From positions 434,001 to 498,000 of the forward strand of contig CANLDA010000001.1 in assembly GCA_947489325.1 (NCBI GenBank): DNA of 64,000 nt. Direction: 5' to 3'. Within the stretch, counting starts at the first letter, position 1. Every line of letters begins with the position of its first letter. Of this stretch, positions 45,549-55,335 are shown in pieces. A program made the translations under genes and the position numbers. Below the pieces are notes generated by a model, which did not search any database, was not told where the DNA came from, and saw only the letters and a program-made list of their open reading frames with translations. The DNA is from an uncultured Paracoccaceae bacterium (GTDB taxonomy: Bacteria; Pseudomonadota; Alphaproteobacteria; Rhodobacterales; Rhodobacteraceae).

Positions 45549-47576
45549 TCACACAAAGGCACAAATTCGCATCGCATCCAACATGGCAGCATGGATGTTT
45601 CGCGACGTAACTGCATCACCAACACGTGCCAAATCATACCCACCCTCGGGGTTAAGGCTGTGAAATGGATTGCGTCCCTCAATCAAATCCAATGGGTTTA
45701 ACTGCCCGTGATTGCGCGCACCCTCTTTGAGATCGTGGTACAGCGCATCCATGGGGGTGGTGCCCGCCTCGAACAATACATAATCCACTTCGTACTCGGT
45801 CTCCTGCCCGGTCAACACATGGCGCAATGTGGCGCATTTGCGATTGCCGCACGCCTCTACCCGCGCCAGTTCCTGCAAACAGGTAAACTGCACGCCTGCC
45901 CCCGCTAAATCACGAAGCGCCACGGCAGAGGTGGTCGGACCCAGATCATGCAGCAAACCGCGATCAGGCGTCACCAAATGCACCGAATGCCCCGCACGCG
46001 CCATGACATCAGCAGCAACCGCTGCAGGATGATCACCCGTTTCATCAAGCAACAATATCTCACCCGTTGCACGAACTTCACCTGACAGAACATCCCGTGC
46101 AGTCTGTACCAGATGCGCACCTTCAACCTCTGGAACCTCCGCCCAGCCGCCGGTTGCCACCACCACCACATCCGGGGACAGTGCCAAAACATCGCCTGCC
46201 TCGGCATAGGTGTTGAGACGCAAATCAACGCCCAGCGCCGTCACCTCATTGATCAACCAATCCACCACACCCCAAATCTGACGGCGAGTCATGCCCTTGG
46301 CCGCCAAATTAATCTGCCCACCCAGACGATCCGATGCCTCCAGCAATGTCACGTCATGACCCCGCAAGGCAGACACCCGCGCCGCCTCAAGCCCACCGGG
46401 GCCACCTCCGACCACAACCACGCGTTTCTGTTGATCGGCGGAGGACACAACATGCGGCAAGGTTTGTTCGCGCCCCATGGCCACATTGTGCCCACAGACA
46501 GCAGGCTTGCCTTGATTGACGCGATCCACACAGTACCCAAGACCAACGCAGGGGCGAATGCGTTCTTCGTCACCCGCCTGCAATTTTGTTACCAAATGCG
46601 GATCGGCAATATGGGCGCGGGTCATGCCCACCAGATCAACGTGTCCTTCGGCCACTGCATGACGCGCGGTGGCGATATCAGCAATGCCCCCAGCATGAAG
46701 AATGGGCAGTTCAACCGCTTGCCGAATTCGCCCAGCCACGCCCAAATGCGGTGCGGCAGGCAGGCCCATGGGACGCACCCATTCCGCCAATCCCAGATCA
46801 TCATATGGCGCACCTGCCATGATGTTCAAAAGATCAACTTGCCCTGATTTATCCAAAATAATCGCCGCATCCACACAATCATCTGCGGTTTGCCCACCTT
46901 CGGTCAGCTCGTCCCCGGTCATCCGAACGGACACCACAAAATCTGGACCAGTCACGGCACGCACCGCCTCCAGAACCTGCAATGTCAAACGCATCCTATT
47001 TTCTATGGAACCGCCATACTCATCGTCACGATGATTGACCAAAGGTGACAAAAATTGCCCCAACAAATGCGAATGCGACAGGATTTCGATGCCATCAAAG
47101 CCACCACGGTGAACCCGGGCAGCCGCGGCCGCAAAATCCTCAACAATTCGCGCGATATCCTCAGGCTCCATCGCCTTGGGATAGGCCCTGTGCGCCCGCT
47201 CACGTACACCCGACGGGGCCACAACCGGCAGCCAATTCCCATCATCCCACGCAGTACGTCGTCCCATATGAGTGATCTGACACATCACCGCAGCCCCGTG
47301 GGCGTGCACCCCATCTGTGAGTCGTTGGAACCACGGCACAATGCTGTCGTCGCCGGCGTAAAGTTGACCAAAAACCGAAGGGCTGTCTGGCGCGATGTTG
47401 GTAGAACCACCAATCATCGTCAACGCCACACCACCCTTGGCCTTTTCCTCATGATACAGCCGATAGCGATCCTTTGGGTGACCGTTTTCCACAAAATTCG
47501 GCGCATGTGCTGTGCTAACGATGCGATTACGCAATGTAAGATGCTTGAGATGAAACGGTGAAAAGAGTTCAGTCAT
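45549..47576 (-). CDS. FMN/FAD oxidoreductase, StcD-like N-methylproline demethylase
   Basis: A 675-residue protein of the trimethylamine-dehydrogenase/2,4-dienoyl-CoA-reductase type: an old-yellow-enzyme barrel (1-370, with GFDGIEILSHSHLLGQFLSP near 160), an iron-sulphur segment, and an FAD/NAD part with VVVGGGPGGLEAARVSALRG near 400. Length and the segment CVGLGYCVDR match StcD, which removes the last N-methyl group from N-methylproline in stachydrine catabolism. Only three Cys are visible, spaced C-x5-C-x11-C, rather than the four of dienoyl-CoA reductase. With the betaine epimerase and hydroxyproline genes nearby, an N-methyl(hydroxy)proline substrate is likely. Confidence 0.8.
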   Translation of the reverse strand: MTELFSPFHLKHLTLRNRIVSTAHAPNFVENGHPKDRYRLYHEEKAKGGVALTMIGGSTNIAPDSPSVFGQLYAGDDSIVPWFQRLTDGVHAHGAAVMCQITHMGRRTAWDDGNWLPVVAPSGVRERAHRAYPKAMEPEDIARIVEDFAAAAARVHRGGFDGIEILSHSHLLGQFLSPLVNHRDDEYGGSIENRMRLTLQVLEAVRAVTGPDFVVSVRMTGDELTEGGQTADDCVDAAIILDKSGQVDLLNIMAGAPYDDLGLAEWVRPMGLPAAPHLGVAGRIRQAVELPILHAGGIADIATARHAVAEGHVDLVGMTRAHIADPHLVTKLQAGDEERIRPCVGLGYCVDRVNQGKPAVCGHNVAMGREQTLPHVVSSADQQKRVVVVGGGPGGLEAARVSALRGHDVTLLEASDRLGGQINLAAKGMTRRQIWGVVDWLINEVTALGVDLRLNTYAEAGDVLALSPDVVVVATGGWAEVPEVEGAHLVQTARDVLSGEVRATGEILLLDETGDHPAAVAADVMARAGHSVHLVTPDRGLLHDLGPTTSAVALRDLAGAGVQFTCLQELARVEACGNRKCATLRHVLTGQETEYEVDYVLFEAGTTPMDALYHDLKEGARNHGQLNPLDLIEGRNPFHSLNPEGGYDLARVGDAVTSRNIHAAMLDAMRICAFV

Positions 47577-47697
47577 CTCTTTTAGGTCCTATCGCTGAAA
47601 TCACGTCAGAGCGCTGTATTTAACAGTCGAAGGGAAAAGAGACGACGCTACTTTTAAAAGAACGCCTTTCGTTACATGTTTTGCGACATCGGCATCG

Positions 47698-48066
47698 TCA
47701 CTTGCATTTCTTTGCATCCATTACCGCCTGCGACGCGTCACGGCGAACTTCTGCGTCTTTGACCACCTCGGCGCTCACCTGGGTTGCTGTTCCAAGGTCG
47801 ACACCACCTGCTTGCTTCAGCAGACCGCCAAGCGCCTTCATTCCATCGCTTTTCTTACCGCTACCCGCCGTTTTAGTCGCCTTTTTATTAACCTTTTTAA
47901 GGCTGCGACAGTTTTGTTTGGCATATTTCACAAGCAAATTGTCGTAACGCTGCTGCCATGCCGCGTCATACCCCATCTCTTTACCAGATTTCAGGTCCAG
48001 ACCAGTACTCGCCCAAACCGGCGTCATCAGCAATGCCAAACAAACTGTTCCAACTAGTGCACGCAT
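47698..48066 (-). CDS. Small secreted Lys-rich protein of unknown function
   Basis: A 122-residue protein with a signal peptide (MRALVGTVCLALLMTPVWAS). The mature part is strongly basic in the middle (LKKVNKKATKTAGSGKK) and has three Cys, one of them (KKCK) two residues from the C-terminus. GGGGG lies a few bases before the ATG at 48066; the frame opens further upstream but without such support. It stands between the methyltransferase and demethylase genes with about 120 bases on each side, so it may have its own promoter. I do not recognise it. Confidence 0.55.
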   Translation of the reverse strand: MRALVGTVCLALLMTPVWASTGLDLKSGKEMGYDAAWQQRYDNLLVKYAKQNCRSLKKVNKKATKTAGSGKKSDGMKALGGLLKQAGGVDLGTATQVSAEVVKDAEVRRDASQAVMDAKKCK

Positions 48067-48184
48067 AAGAACCCCCAATAACATTTCAATAATATGCGGC
48101 AACGATAACAATACAAATGCGATTCTGGCAAATGAACACAAGTCGTAAGGATCTCCTCATATTGGGGTCACTTATAAACGGATG

Positions 48185-49741
48185 TCAGTATTCCTGATTA
48201 AGTTCGTCACTCGCAGGAATTTCAAGTTCCCGGCGCGCAATGTAATCCAACAGCGCCTCGTTCTTAGCAGGATCAAGCATCGGCTCCTGATATTCACCCA
48301 ACAGTTTCTTGGCATGCTTTAAGGCGCGTTCAGTGATTTCTACACTGCCTTCGGCAATCCATTGTTCGATCGAATTATTGTCAAACATATCTGGCATAAA
48401 GAACGCGGATTGAAAGTTTTCCTGCGTGTGCGGATGGCCAAGGTAATGCCCGCCGGGGCCAATGTCTGATACGGCAGAAATTGCTTCATCAAAGTCATCC
48501 CAATTTACGCCACTGCCCATACGATGCGCCATTGCGCATTGTTCTGCATCCACAATAAACTTGGCTACTGAACAGTGCATTCCGGCCTCATTCCAGCCTG
48601 CACTGTGCCAAATATAATTTGCACCTGCATGCATCACTGCCGACAATGTCGTTGCCGATTCATACCCGGCCTGCGCATCAAAGGTTTTTGCCCCTCCCAA
48701 TGTATTGGACGTACGCCATGGCACCCCGTAATGCCGTGCCATCTGACCAATCATGAAATTCATCATGCTGATTTCTGGCGTGCCCGCCATAGGGGCACCC
48801 GATTTCATTGATACCGACGACAGGTAATGTCCATAGATCGCAGGCGCGCCTTTGCGGATAACCTGCGTATAGGCCAGCGCGCTCAACGCCTCGGCGTTCA
48901 ACTGCGCCACAGAGGCAGCCACAGAGGCAGGAGTGTTGGCCCCACCCAAAACAAAAGGAGAGCACAACACAGGCTGATTGCGTCGGGAAAATGCCCGCAG
49001 CGCACCCAACATAGTTTCATCCCACACCAGTGGACTGTTGCCGTTACAGTTTCCGGTGGTGACAGGGTGATCCTCAAGGAAATCTTCGCCAAACAAGATG
49101 GCGCACATATCCAAAACGTCTTCGGCATTTTTGGGGCTGGTGGTCATACCCATGAAGGTTTTGTCCGAATAGCGCATGGACGAATAGGTAATGCGCAAAT
49201 GACGTTGCGAAATGGGATGATCATATGGTTCCACAATATGGTGCGCACTGGAATGCATCGCAGGCATCATATGCGCCAACTTGTGAAACATCGCGAGGTC
49301 ATCCAGCGTCGGGTTACGACGCACATCCTCAAGGTCGCGCAGGAACGGTGCACCTGTCATGGGCACAAAGATCGAATTTCGCCCCCCCAAACGCACATTC
49401 TTTTTCGGATCACGCGCATGATAGGTAAAATCGCTGGGGATGGTGGCAATCAGCTCACGTACCAACCCGCGATCCAGATAAACGGTTTCGTCCACAACTT
49501 TGGCACCAACCCGTTTCCAATCCTCGATCGCTATGGCATCGCGAAAATGCACACCCACATTTTCCAGAATATCCATGGATGCATTGTCGATCCGTTCAAC
49601 CTGCGATCCATCCATGATTTCGCACAGCGGCAAAGTGTTCTTCAGCCCGGGCAACATATCAAATTGTGGGGCACTGCGCAGCGCACGGCGGGCGGCACGG
49701 CCACCAGAACGAGAACGAGGCAAAGTGGGTGCGTCTGTCAT
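48185..49741 (-). CDS. MttB-like (trimethylamine methyltransferase family) protein, non-pyrrolysine
   Basis: A 518-residue protein of the MttB family, which moves a methyl group from a quaternary or tertiary amine to a corrinoid protein. Segments such as DASMDILENVGVHF-like near 55, MTGAPFLRD near 130 and TTSNTLGGAKTFDAQAGYES-like near 350 are family-typical. The frame is uninterrupted with no in-frame amber codon, so it is the common non-pyrrolysine form, whose members include glycine-betaine, proline-betaine and carnitine demethylases. No corrinoid protein gene is nearby. It is divergent from tetR. Confidence 0.85.
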   Translation of the reverse strand: MTDAPTLPRSRSGGRAARRALRSAPQFDMLPGLKNTLPLCEIMDGSQVERIDNASMDILENVGVHFRDAIAIEDWKRVGAKVVDETVYLDRGLVRELIATIPSDFTYHARDPKKNVRLGGRNSIFVPMTGAPFLRDLEDVRRNPTLDDLAMFHKLAHMMPAMHSSAHHIVEPYDHPISQRHLRITYSSMRYSDKTFMGMTTSPKNAEDVLDMCAILFGEDFLEDHPVTTGNCNGNSPLVWDETMLGALRAFSRRNQPVLCSPFVLGGANTPASVAASVAQLNAEALSALAYTQVIRKGAPAIYGHYLSSVSMKSGAPMAGTPEISMMNFMIGQMARHYGVPWRTSNTLGGAKTFDAQAGYESATTLSAVMHAGANYIWHSAGWNEAGMHCSVAKFIVDAEQCAMAHRMGSGVNWDDFDEAISAVSDIGPGGHYLGHPHTQENFQSAFFMPDMFDNNSIEQWIAEGSVEITERALKHAKKLLGEYQEPMLDPAKNEALLDYIARRELEIPASDELNQEY

Positions 49742-49846
49742 CTGCGGATCTCCGATAAGTTTCGTTAAATAAGACAGCCCAACAAGTGATTCACATGCAG
49801 CATAGCGAATTATCCTGACAGATTACGACGCACATGACTTTCATAG

Positions 49847-49875
49847 TGTCGCAAAATCACTGAAATAATGTCGCA
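49847..49875. repeat. Direct repeat TGTCGCA in the mttB-like/tetR spacer
   Basis: TGTCGCA occurs at 49847-49853 and 49869-49875, 22 bases apart, about two helical turns on the same face. The second copy overlaps the first codons of tetR. It could be a regulator site in the divergent promoter region 49742-49867, but seven-base repeats are also common by chance. Confidence 0.25.
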
Positions 49876-50473
49876 CTTTGACGAACAAGGGTACAATGAT
49901 CGTTCTACCCTCTTATTCATGCAAGACACAAAAGCACGTATCGCCCAAAATCTGGATGCCCAATTCGCCGAAATGGGATTTGCCATTCCCGGCGTGGATG
50001 CATTGCGTCAGGGTGCAGATGTCTCCTTACGCACACTTTACAAATACTATCCCAGCCGCGAGGCTATGATCACCGGCGCGTTAGAGTATCGCAATGAAGT
50101 ATATCTAAGTTGGATTTCCGGCGGGCCACCATCGGGGCAAGCGCATATTCTGCACATCTTTCACCGTCTGGGCGAATGGCTGATCAAAGGGGCAAACAAC
50201 GGATGTTTGTTCCTCAATGCTTTGGCAGCATACCCAGAGGTGTCCAGCGTGCGTCAGATGGCAGAACACCACAAAGAATGTGTTCGCGCAGAGTTTGCCC
50301 GCCGCCTGCACCATGTTGCACCAACCGTCGACGCCAATGCACTGGCTGAAACACTGCTGATCATCCACGAAGGCCAAACCGATACGGCCATGACACGCGA
50401 TCCGAACACCGCCACAGATGCCGCGCTGAGATTGGCGCGCGCACTTTTGATTGCTGAAGGAATTCCTGAATGA
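49868..50473 (+). CDS. TetR family transcriptional regulator
   Basis: A 201-residue regulator. The helix-turn-helix lies at about residues 30-65 (GVDALRQGADVSLRTLYKYYPSREAMI), where LYKYYPSREAMI is the hallmark end of the TetR DNA-binding domain. The C-terminal part would bind an unknown ligand. The start is uncertain between 49868 and 49919, neither having a good ribosome site. It leads a six-gene operon (overlap ATGA with the next gene) and is divergent from the mttB-like gene, so it may control both. Confidence 0.88.
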   Translation: MSHFDEQGYNDRSTLLFMQDTKARIAQNLDAQFAEMGFAIPGVDALRQGADVSLRTLYKYYPSREAMITGALEYRNEVYLSWISGGPPSGQAHILHIFHRLGEWLIKGANNGCLFLNALAAYPEVSSVRQMAEHHKECVRAEFARRLHHVAPTVDANALAETLLIIHEGQTDTAMTRDPNTATDAALRLARALLIAEGIPE

Positions 50474-51561
50474 TCCCTGACACCATGCATGCTGTACAGC
50501 TGACCGGACATGGCGGTATTGACGCGCTTGTCTATCGCACTGACCTGCCTGTTCCCAAACCCAACGCGGGCGAGGTGCTGATCCGCGTGACCGCTGCCGG
50601 TATCAACAACACTGACATCAATACCCGCATCGGGTGGTACTCTAAAGCGGTGACCACCGACACCGAAGCCGGCGGTGCCGACGGATTTGAAACGGTCAAT
50701 GATAACGACGCAAGTTGGTCCGGTATTCCGCTCAGCTTTCCTCGCATTCAAGGGGCCGATGCCTGTGGTGTGATAGAAGCCGTGGGCGATGGGGTGGATC
50801 CAAGTCGCATCGGGCAGCGCGTTCTGGTGCAAACCATCCAACCCATTCGTAACGGCAAACCCTTTACATGCATCACCTTTGGCAGCGAATGCGATGGAGG
50901 GTTTGCCCAATACACCGTGGCGAAATCCGAATTCACCCATGCCGTAAATTGCGACTGGTCTGATGCTGAACTTGCCTCTCTCCCTTGCGCCTATTCAACA
51001 GCCGAAAACATGTTGCACAGGGCCAATGTTTGCGCAGAACGCGTGCTGATCACAGGCGCATCGGGTGGGGTTGGATCGGCTGCGGTACAATTGTGCAAAC
51101 GACGCGGCGCGACAGTGATTGCCATGTCCTCCCCTAACAAGGCCGACGACGTTTACGCCCTTGGTGCCGATCAAGTGTTGGATCGAAATGCAGATATTAT
51201 TACCAAATTAGGCAGGAATAGTGTCGATATTGTCATTGATTTGGTAGCTGGTCCAAAATGGCCGGACCTGCTTGAGGTTCTGCGCCGGGGCGGACGATAT
51301 GCCACCGCTGGTGCCATCGCAGGCCCCATCACGGAACTGGATGTACGCACGCTTTACCTCAAAGATTTGTCTCTGTTCGGCTCTACCTTTCAGGCAGACG
51401 AAGTGTTTCCGAATCTTGTCTCTTATGTGGAAAGAGGAGAAATCCGCCCAGCGCTGGCTGCAACCTATCCTCTGTCCGACATTGCCAAGGCGCAACAAGA
51501 TTTTCTTGAGAAAAAGCACACCGGAAAACTGGTTCTAATTCCGCCGCAGGTAACGTCATGA
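50470..51561 (+). CDS. Medium-chain dehydrogenase/quinone-oxidoreductase-like protein
   Basis: A 363-residue MDR-superfamily enzyme: GroES-like half at the N-terminus and Rossmann fold with [20 protein letters not shown] near 195. The Cys/His residues of the catalytic zinc site are not evident, so it looks like the zinc-less NADPH:quinone reductase or enoyl reductase branch. It overlaps tetR upstream and the epimerase-like gene downstream by four bases each. Its place suggests reduction of an unsaturated or keto intermediate in the same catabolic route, but this is only context. Confidence 0.8.
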   Translation: MIPDTMHAVQLTGHGGIDALVYRTDLPVPKPNAGEVLIRVTAAGINNTDINTRIGWYSKAVTTDTEAGGADGFETVNDNDASWSGIPLSFPRIQGADACGVIEAVGDGVDPSRIGQRVLVQTIQPIRNGKPFTCITFGSECDGGFAQYTVAKSEFTHAVNCDWSDAELASLPCAYSTAENMLHRANVCAERVLITGASGGVGSAAVQLCKRRGATVIAMSSPNKADDVYALGADQVLDRNADIITKLGRNSVDIVIDLVAGPKWPDLLEVLRRGGRYATAGAIAGPITELDVRTLYLKDLSLFGSTFQADEVFPNLVSYVERGEIRPALAATYPLSDIAKAQQDFLEKKHTGKLVLIPPQVTS

Positions 51562-52658
51562 AAATAGCAGAAATTCATATCTATCAGCACGACCTTCCAG
51601 TCAAAAACGGGCCATATACAATGGCCAATGCACAGGTTTGGGCGTTGGACACGACATTGGTCAAAATCGTCACTAACACAGGGCAAATCGGTTGGGGAGA
51701 GACCTGCCCCGTTGGTCCAACCTATGCCGAAGCTCACGCCAAAGGTGCCCGCGCCGCCCTGATGGAAATGGCACCGGGGTTGATCGGTGTAGAATGCCTT
51801 CCGCTCGCAATTCATCGTGCCATGAACGGTCTGTTGAATGGGCACAACTATGCCAAGGCCGCGATTGATATCGCCGTGCATGATGCCTTGGGCAAGGCGC
51901 TGAACATGTCGGTTGCCGATCTGTTGGGTGGCGCCGTCACCGATCGCGTGCCATCCTATTATGCAACTGGCGTCGGCACCCCAGACGACATTGCAAAACT
52001 GGCCCGTGCCAAACGTGACGAAGGATACCCCCGCCTGCAAATCAAGGTCGGAGGTCGCCCGGTTGAAATCGACATCGCTGTTCTGCGCAAAGTTTGGGAG
52101 GCCGTCGGTGGCACCGTGCGCTTGGCCGTGGATGGTAACCGGGGCTGGACCACACGCGATGCCCTGCGCGTCAGCCGCGAATGCGCCGACATTCCTTTCA
52201 TCATGGAACAGCCCTGCAACACCATCGACGAGCTGCGCCAAATCCGCCCACAAATCCATCATGGCATGTACATGGACGAAAACGCCGTTGACCTGCCTAC
52301 GGTAATCACTGCGACAGGCACCGGGTTGGTGGACGGCTTTGGCATGAAGGTCACCCGCATCGGCGGCCTGCATCCCATGACAACCTTTCGCAACATGTGT
52401 GAGGCGCGCAATCTGCCTCACACATGTGACGACAGCTGGGGCGGCGACATCATCGCCGCTGCCTGCACCCACGTTGGGGCCACAGTAAAACCCAATCTGC
52501 TTGAGGGGGTCTGGATTGCAGGCCCATATATTGAGGGGCATTATGATCATGAGTGCGGTGTGGAAGTCGTGGGCGGCCACATTGCCCTTCCCAAAGGTTC
52601 CGGCCTTGGCATCACCCCAGATGAAACCCTGTTTGGCGCACCTGTCGCATCCTTCTGA
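51558..52658 (+). CDS. hpbD: Enolase-superfamily enzyme, 4-hydroxyproline betaine 2-epimerase-like
   Basis: A 366-residue MR/MLE-type enzyme. The two acid/base lysines are Lys 163 (QIKVGG) and Lys 264 (GMKVTRIGG), and the metal ligands Asp 192 (DGNRGW), Glu 217 (MEQPC) and Asp 240 (MDENA). The start [31 protein letters not shown] and [13 protein letters not shown] segments agree closely with my memory of HpbD from Pelagibaca bermudensis, which epimerises trans-4-hydroxy-L-proline betaine at C2. A related proline-betaine racemase activity is possible. It is followed nine bases later by a second family member. Confidence 0.75.
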   Translation: MKIAEIHIYQHDLPVKNGPYTMANAQVWALDTTLVKIVTNTGQIGWGETCPVGPTYAEAHAKGARAALMEMAPGLIGVECLPLAIHRAMNGLLNGHNYAKAAIDIAVHDALGKALNMSVADLLGGAVTDRVPSYYATGVGTPDDIAKLARAKRDEGYPRLQIKVGGRPVEIDIAVLRKVWEAVGGTVRLAVDGNRGWTTRDALRVSRECADIPFIMEQPCNTIDELRQIRPQIHHGMYMDENAVDLPTVITATGTGLVDGFGMKVTRIGGLHPMTTFRNMCEARNLPHTCDDSWGGDIIAAACTHVGATVKPNLLEGVWIAGPYIEGHYDHECGVEVVGGHIALPKGSGLGITPDETLFGAPVASF

Positions 52659-52667
52659 AGGCTTCTC

Positions 52668-53792
52668 ATGAAAATCGCAAAGATCGACCTTTATCAACTT
52701 GATCTGCCCTATGCGGGCGGCACGTATGAATTGTCCGGTGGGCGCACCTACAGCAGCTTTGACGGCAGCTTTGTATGCATCACCACCGATTGCGGCATCG
52801 AAGGCTGGGGCGAATCCACCCCATTTGGTCCCAATTACATCGCCGCACATGGCTTGGGCGCTCGTTCAGGCATCACGGAAATCGCACCACACCTATTGGG
52901 CCGTGATCCCCGAGCGGTGGATCGCATCAATGACACGATGGATATGGCCTTAACCGGGCACAATCACGCCAAGGCCGCACTGGATGCCGCATGTTGGGAC
53001 ATCTTCGGAAAATCAGTAAACATGCCCGTCTGCGAATTGTTAGGCGGAGGGACTGGCCACCGCCTGCCAACCATTTCATCAATCTATGCAGGCTCGCCTG
53101 AGGATATGCGCGCCCGCATCGCATCACATCGCGCCAAAGGATACATGGGCCATTCTATCAAAGTAGGCGCAACACAGGCCGAAGGCGGTCCTGCATTGGA
53201 CGCCGAGCGCATTGCCGCATCGCTGGCAGATCGCAAACCCGGTGAATTTTTCCTTGTGGATGCCAACGGTGGCCTGACACCAGAAACTGCCCTGCGCATG
53301 TTGCGCGCCCTGCCCGACGGGCTGGATTTCGCCCTAGAGGCCCCTTGCGCCACCTGGCGCGAAACCATGTCTTTACGGCAGCGATGCAATGTTCCGATTA
53401 TTGTGGACGAGTTGGCCCAACTGGATGAAGACATCGCCCTAATTGTTGCCAATGACATGGCCGATGGCATTGGGTTGAAAATCACCAAGGCCGGGGGCCT
53501 TACCCATGCCCGCCGCCAACGTGACATGTGTCGAGCCGCAGGTCTCACGATGAGCGTTCAGGATACCGTAGGATCAACCATCGCCTTTGCCGCGATCACC
53601 CATTTGGGCGCAACCGTCCCAACCCATCTGTTACGCTGCATCCTTGATACCCGCGACATGGTCGCCCTTGAAACCGCACAATTTGACGCGCCGGTTCTGG
53701 ATGGCGGCGTCCTGCCACCAAACGCGCCGGGACTGGGCATCACAATTAACCGTGCCCTTTTCCCAAAACCACTCGCCACATGGGAGGCATAA
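52668..53792 (+). CDS. Enolase-superfamily enzyme, cis-3-hydroxy-L-proline dehydratase-like
   Basis: A 374-residue MR/MLE-type enzyme with Lys 165 (SIKVGA), Asp 198 (VDANGG), Glu 224 (EAPCATW), Asp 247 (VDELAQ) and Lys 271 (GLKITKAGG). The start LYQLDLPYAGGTYELSGGR and the SVQDTVGS segment match what I recall of the cis-3-hydroxy-L-proline dehydratase of Labrenzia aggregata, which yields delta1-pyrroline-2-carboxylate. It is distinct in sequence from the epimerase-like neighbour, so this is not a recent duplication. TAATG overlap couples it to the next SDR gene. Confidence 0.72.
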   Translation: MKIAKIDLYQLDLPYAGGTYELSGGRTYSSFDGSFVCITTDCGIEGWGESTPFGPNYIAAHGLGARSGITEIAPHLLGRDPRAVDRINDTMDMALTGHNHAKAALDAACWDIFGKSVNMPVCELLGGGTGHRLPTISSIYAGSPEDMRARIASHRAKGYMGHSIKVGATQAEGGPALDAERIAASLADRKPGEFFLVDANGGLTPETALRMLRALPDGLDFALEAPCATWRETMSLRQRCNVPIIVDELAQLDEDIALIVANDMADGIGLKITKAGGLTHARRQRDMCRAAGLTMSVQDTVGSTIAFAAITHLGATVPTHLLRCILDTRDMVALETAQFDAPVLDGGVLPPNAPGLGITINRALFPKPLATWEA

Positions 53793-54523
53793 TGGACTTC
53801 ACCGGAAAAACAGCCCTCGTCACAGGTGCCGCTGGCGGTATCGGTCAGGCCATCACCCGCTTGCTGCGTGAACAAGGCGCCAAAGTTGCCGCTGCTGATC
53901 GCGACACATCCATGATTCAGGCGGATGCCCATCTGCCCGGTGACCTGCTGGATCCCACCTATGCCAACGTTCTACCCGCGCGGGCAGCAGAGGCACTTGG
54001 CGGGTTGGATATCGTTATCAACAATGCAGGTGTTATTACGCGTGGCTCTGTCACTGAAACGTCTGATGACGATTGGTCTCTTTCGCTTGGTGTCAACGTC
54101 GAGGCCCCCTTTCGCATCTGCCGCGCGGCCATTCCCATCATGGCACAAGGTGGCGGTGGCGCCATTGTCAACACGGCCTCGTGCTGGGGTCTGCGTCCCG
54201 GCCCCAATCATGCGGTTTACTGCATGACCAAGGCCGCCATCGCATCCCTCACCCAATGCATGGGGCATGACCATGCCCACCAAGGCATCCGCATCAATGC
54301 CGTCTGCCCGAATGAAGTGAATACTCCAATGTTGCGCAGCGGCTTTGAAAAACGTGGGTTTGATCCGGATACCGCTATTGCAGAACTCGGAAAAACTGTT
54401 CCGCTGGGGCGTATCGCAGAACCCGAAGACATTGCTGATGTGGTGCTGTTTCTTGCCTCAGACGCGGCGCGCTATATGTGCGGTACTTTGGTCGAAGTGA
54501 ACGGAGGAAAACCCGTCACATGA
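53792..54523 (+). CDS. Short-chain dehydrogenase/reductase
   Basis: A 243-residue SDR from the ATG at 53792, with GGAGG six bases upstream. Visible are TGAAGGIGQA near 12, NNAG near 75, NTASCWG near 130 and the Tyr-x3-Lys pair in YCMTKAA near 147, then CGTLVEVNGGK at the C-terminus. It sits between the dehydratase-like gene and another SDR in one operon. It could oxidise a ring hydroxyl or reduce a pyrroline; the sequence does not decide. Confidence 0.88.
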   Translation: MDFTGKTALVTGAAGGIGQAITRLLREQGAKVAAADRDTSMIQADAHLPGDLLDPTYANVLPARAAEALGGLDIVINNAGVITRGSVTETSDDDWSLSLGVNVEAPFRICRAAIPIMAQGGGGAIVNTASCWGLRPGPNHAVYCMTKAAIASLTQCMGHDHAHQGIRINAVCPNEVNTPMLRSGFEKRGFDPDTAIAELGKTVPLGRIAEPEDIADVVLFLASDAARYMCGTLVEVNGGKPVT

Positions 54524-55254
54524 TACGCTTTGAAAACAAAGTCGCCCTTGTCACAGGTGGGCGCAGCGGCATTGGTCAGGCCATAGCCCAACGCCTGCGT
54601 GACGAAGGCGCTCATGTCTTTACCGCCCAGCGCGGAGAAGATCTAGATTTCGACTCTATTCCTGCGAATTTCGATAATTTCAGCACCCCTAGTCAGGTGA
54701 TAAATACGCTGATTGAACAAGCCGGAAAGCTCGACATATTGGTGAATAATGCTGGCATGATGCAAGAGGCACCCATCGAAGATATGTCCGTTGATGATTG
54801 GCAGCGCTCTCTGGCCGTCAACCTCACAGCGCCTTTCCTGCTGATACAAGCAGCCCTGCCACATCTGCGTAAAACCCGCGGCAATATCGTCAACATAGGC
54901 TCTATAGAAGGGCTTGGCAGCAACCCAGGGCACGCTGCCTATTGTGCGTCCAAAGCAGGTCTGCACGGCCTGACCCGCGCCGTCGCAGTGGACCATGGCC
55001 ACGAGGGCATTCGATGCAACGCGGTGGCGCCGGGCTGGATTGACACAGACCTGAACGTCGACTTCATAGACAGCATGGACGACCCCGCAGCCTTTCGCCG
55101 CGATATCGGGAAAATCCACCCTGTTAACCGCACAGGCCACCCCAAAGAAGTCGCCGCACTGGTTGCCTTTCTCGCCGCCGAAGAATCCGCTTTCATCACA
55201 GGGCAAATCTATACTGTCGATGGTGGTCGCATGGCAAAACTAAGCCTTCCATAA
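54520..55254 (+). CDS. Short-chain dehydrogenase/reductase
   Basis: A 244-residue SDR from the ATG at 54520, overlapping the previous stop as ATGA, with GGAGG about twelve bases upstream. TGGRSGIGQA near 12, NNAGMMQEA near 78, NIGSIEG and YCASKAG near 143 give the catalytic set; the end TGQIYTVDGGR is standard. It is the last gene of the TetR-led operon. The following 80 bases to the convergent FAD gene show no clear terminator. Substrate unknown. Confidence 0.88.
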   Translation: MIRFENKVALVTGGRSGIGQAIAQRLRDEGAHVFTAQRGEDLDFDSIPANFDNFSTPSQVINTLIEQAGKLDILVNNAGMMQEAPIEDMSVDDWQRSLAVNLTAPFLLIQAALPHLRKTRGNIVNIGSIEGLGSNPGHAAYCASKAGLHGLTRAVAVDHGHEGIRCNAVAPGWIDTDLNVDFIDSMDDPAAFRRDIGKIHPVNRTGHPKEVAALVAFLAAEESAFITGQIYTVDGGRMAKLSLP

Positions 55255-55335
55255 ACCGCTTTTTCTCAGGACTATAACCCGGGCCGCCCACTCCCAGCGA
55301 AGAAGGACCATAAGGGACTGATGAGCGGTACCGGA

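Noticed and set aside
51465-52850. 461-codon minus-strand frame across the epimerase-like gene
   Set aside because: Shadow of a real gene with all catalytic residues on the plus strand; GC-skewed third positions explain its length.
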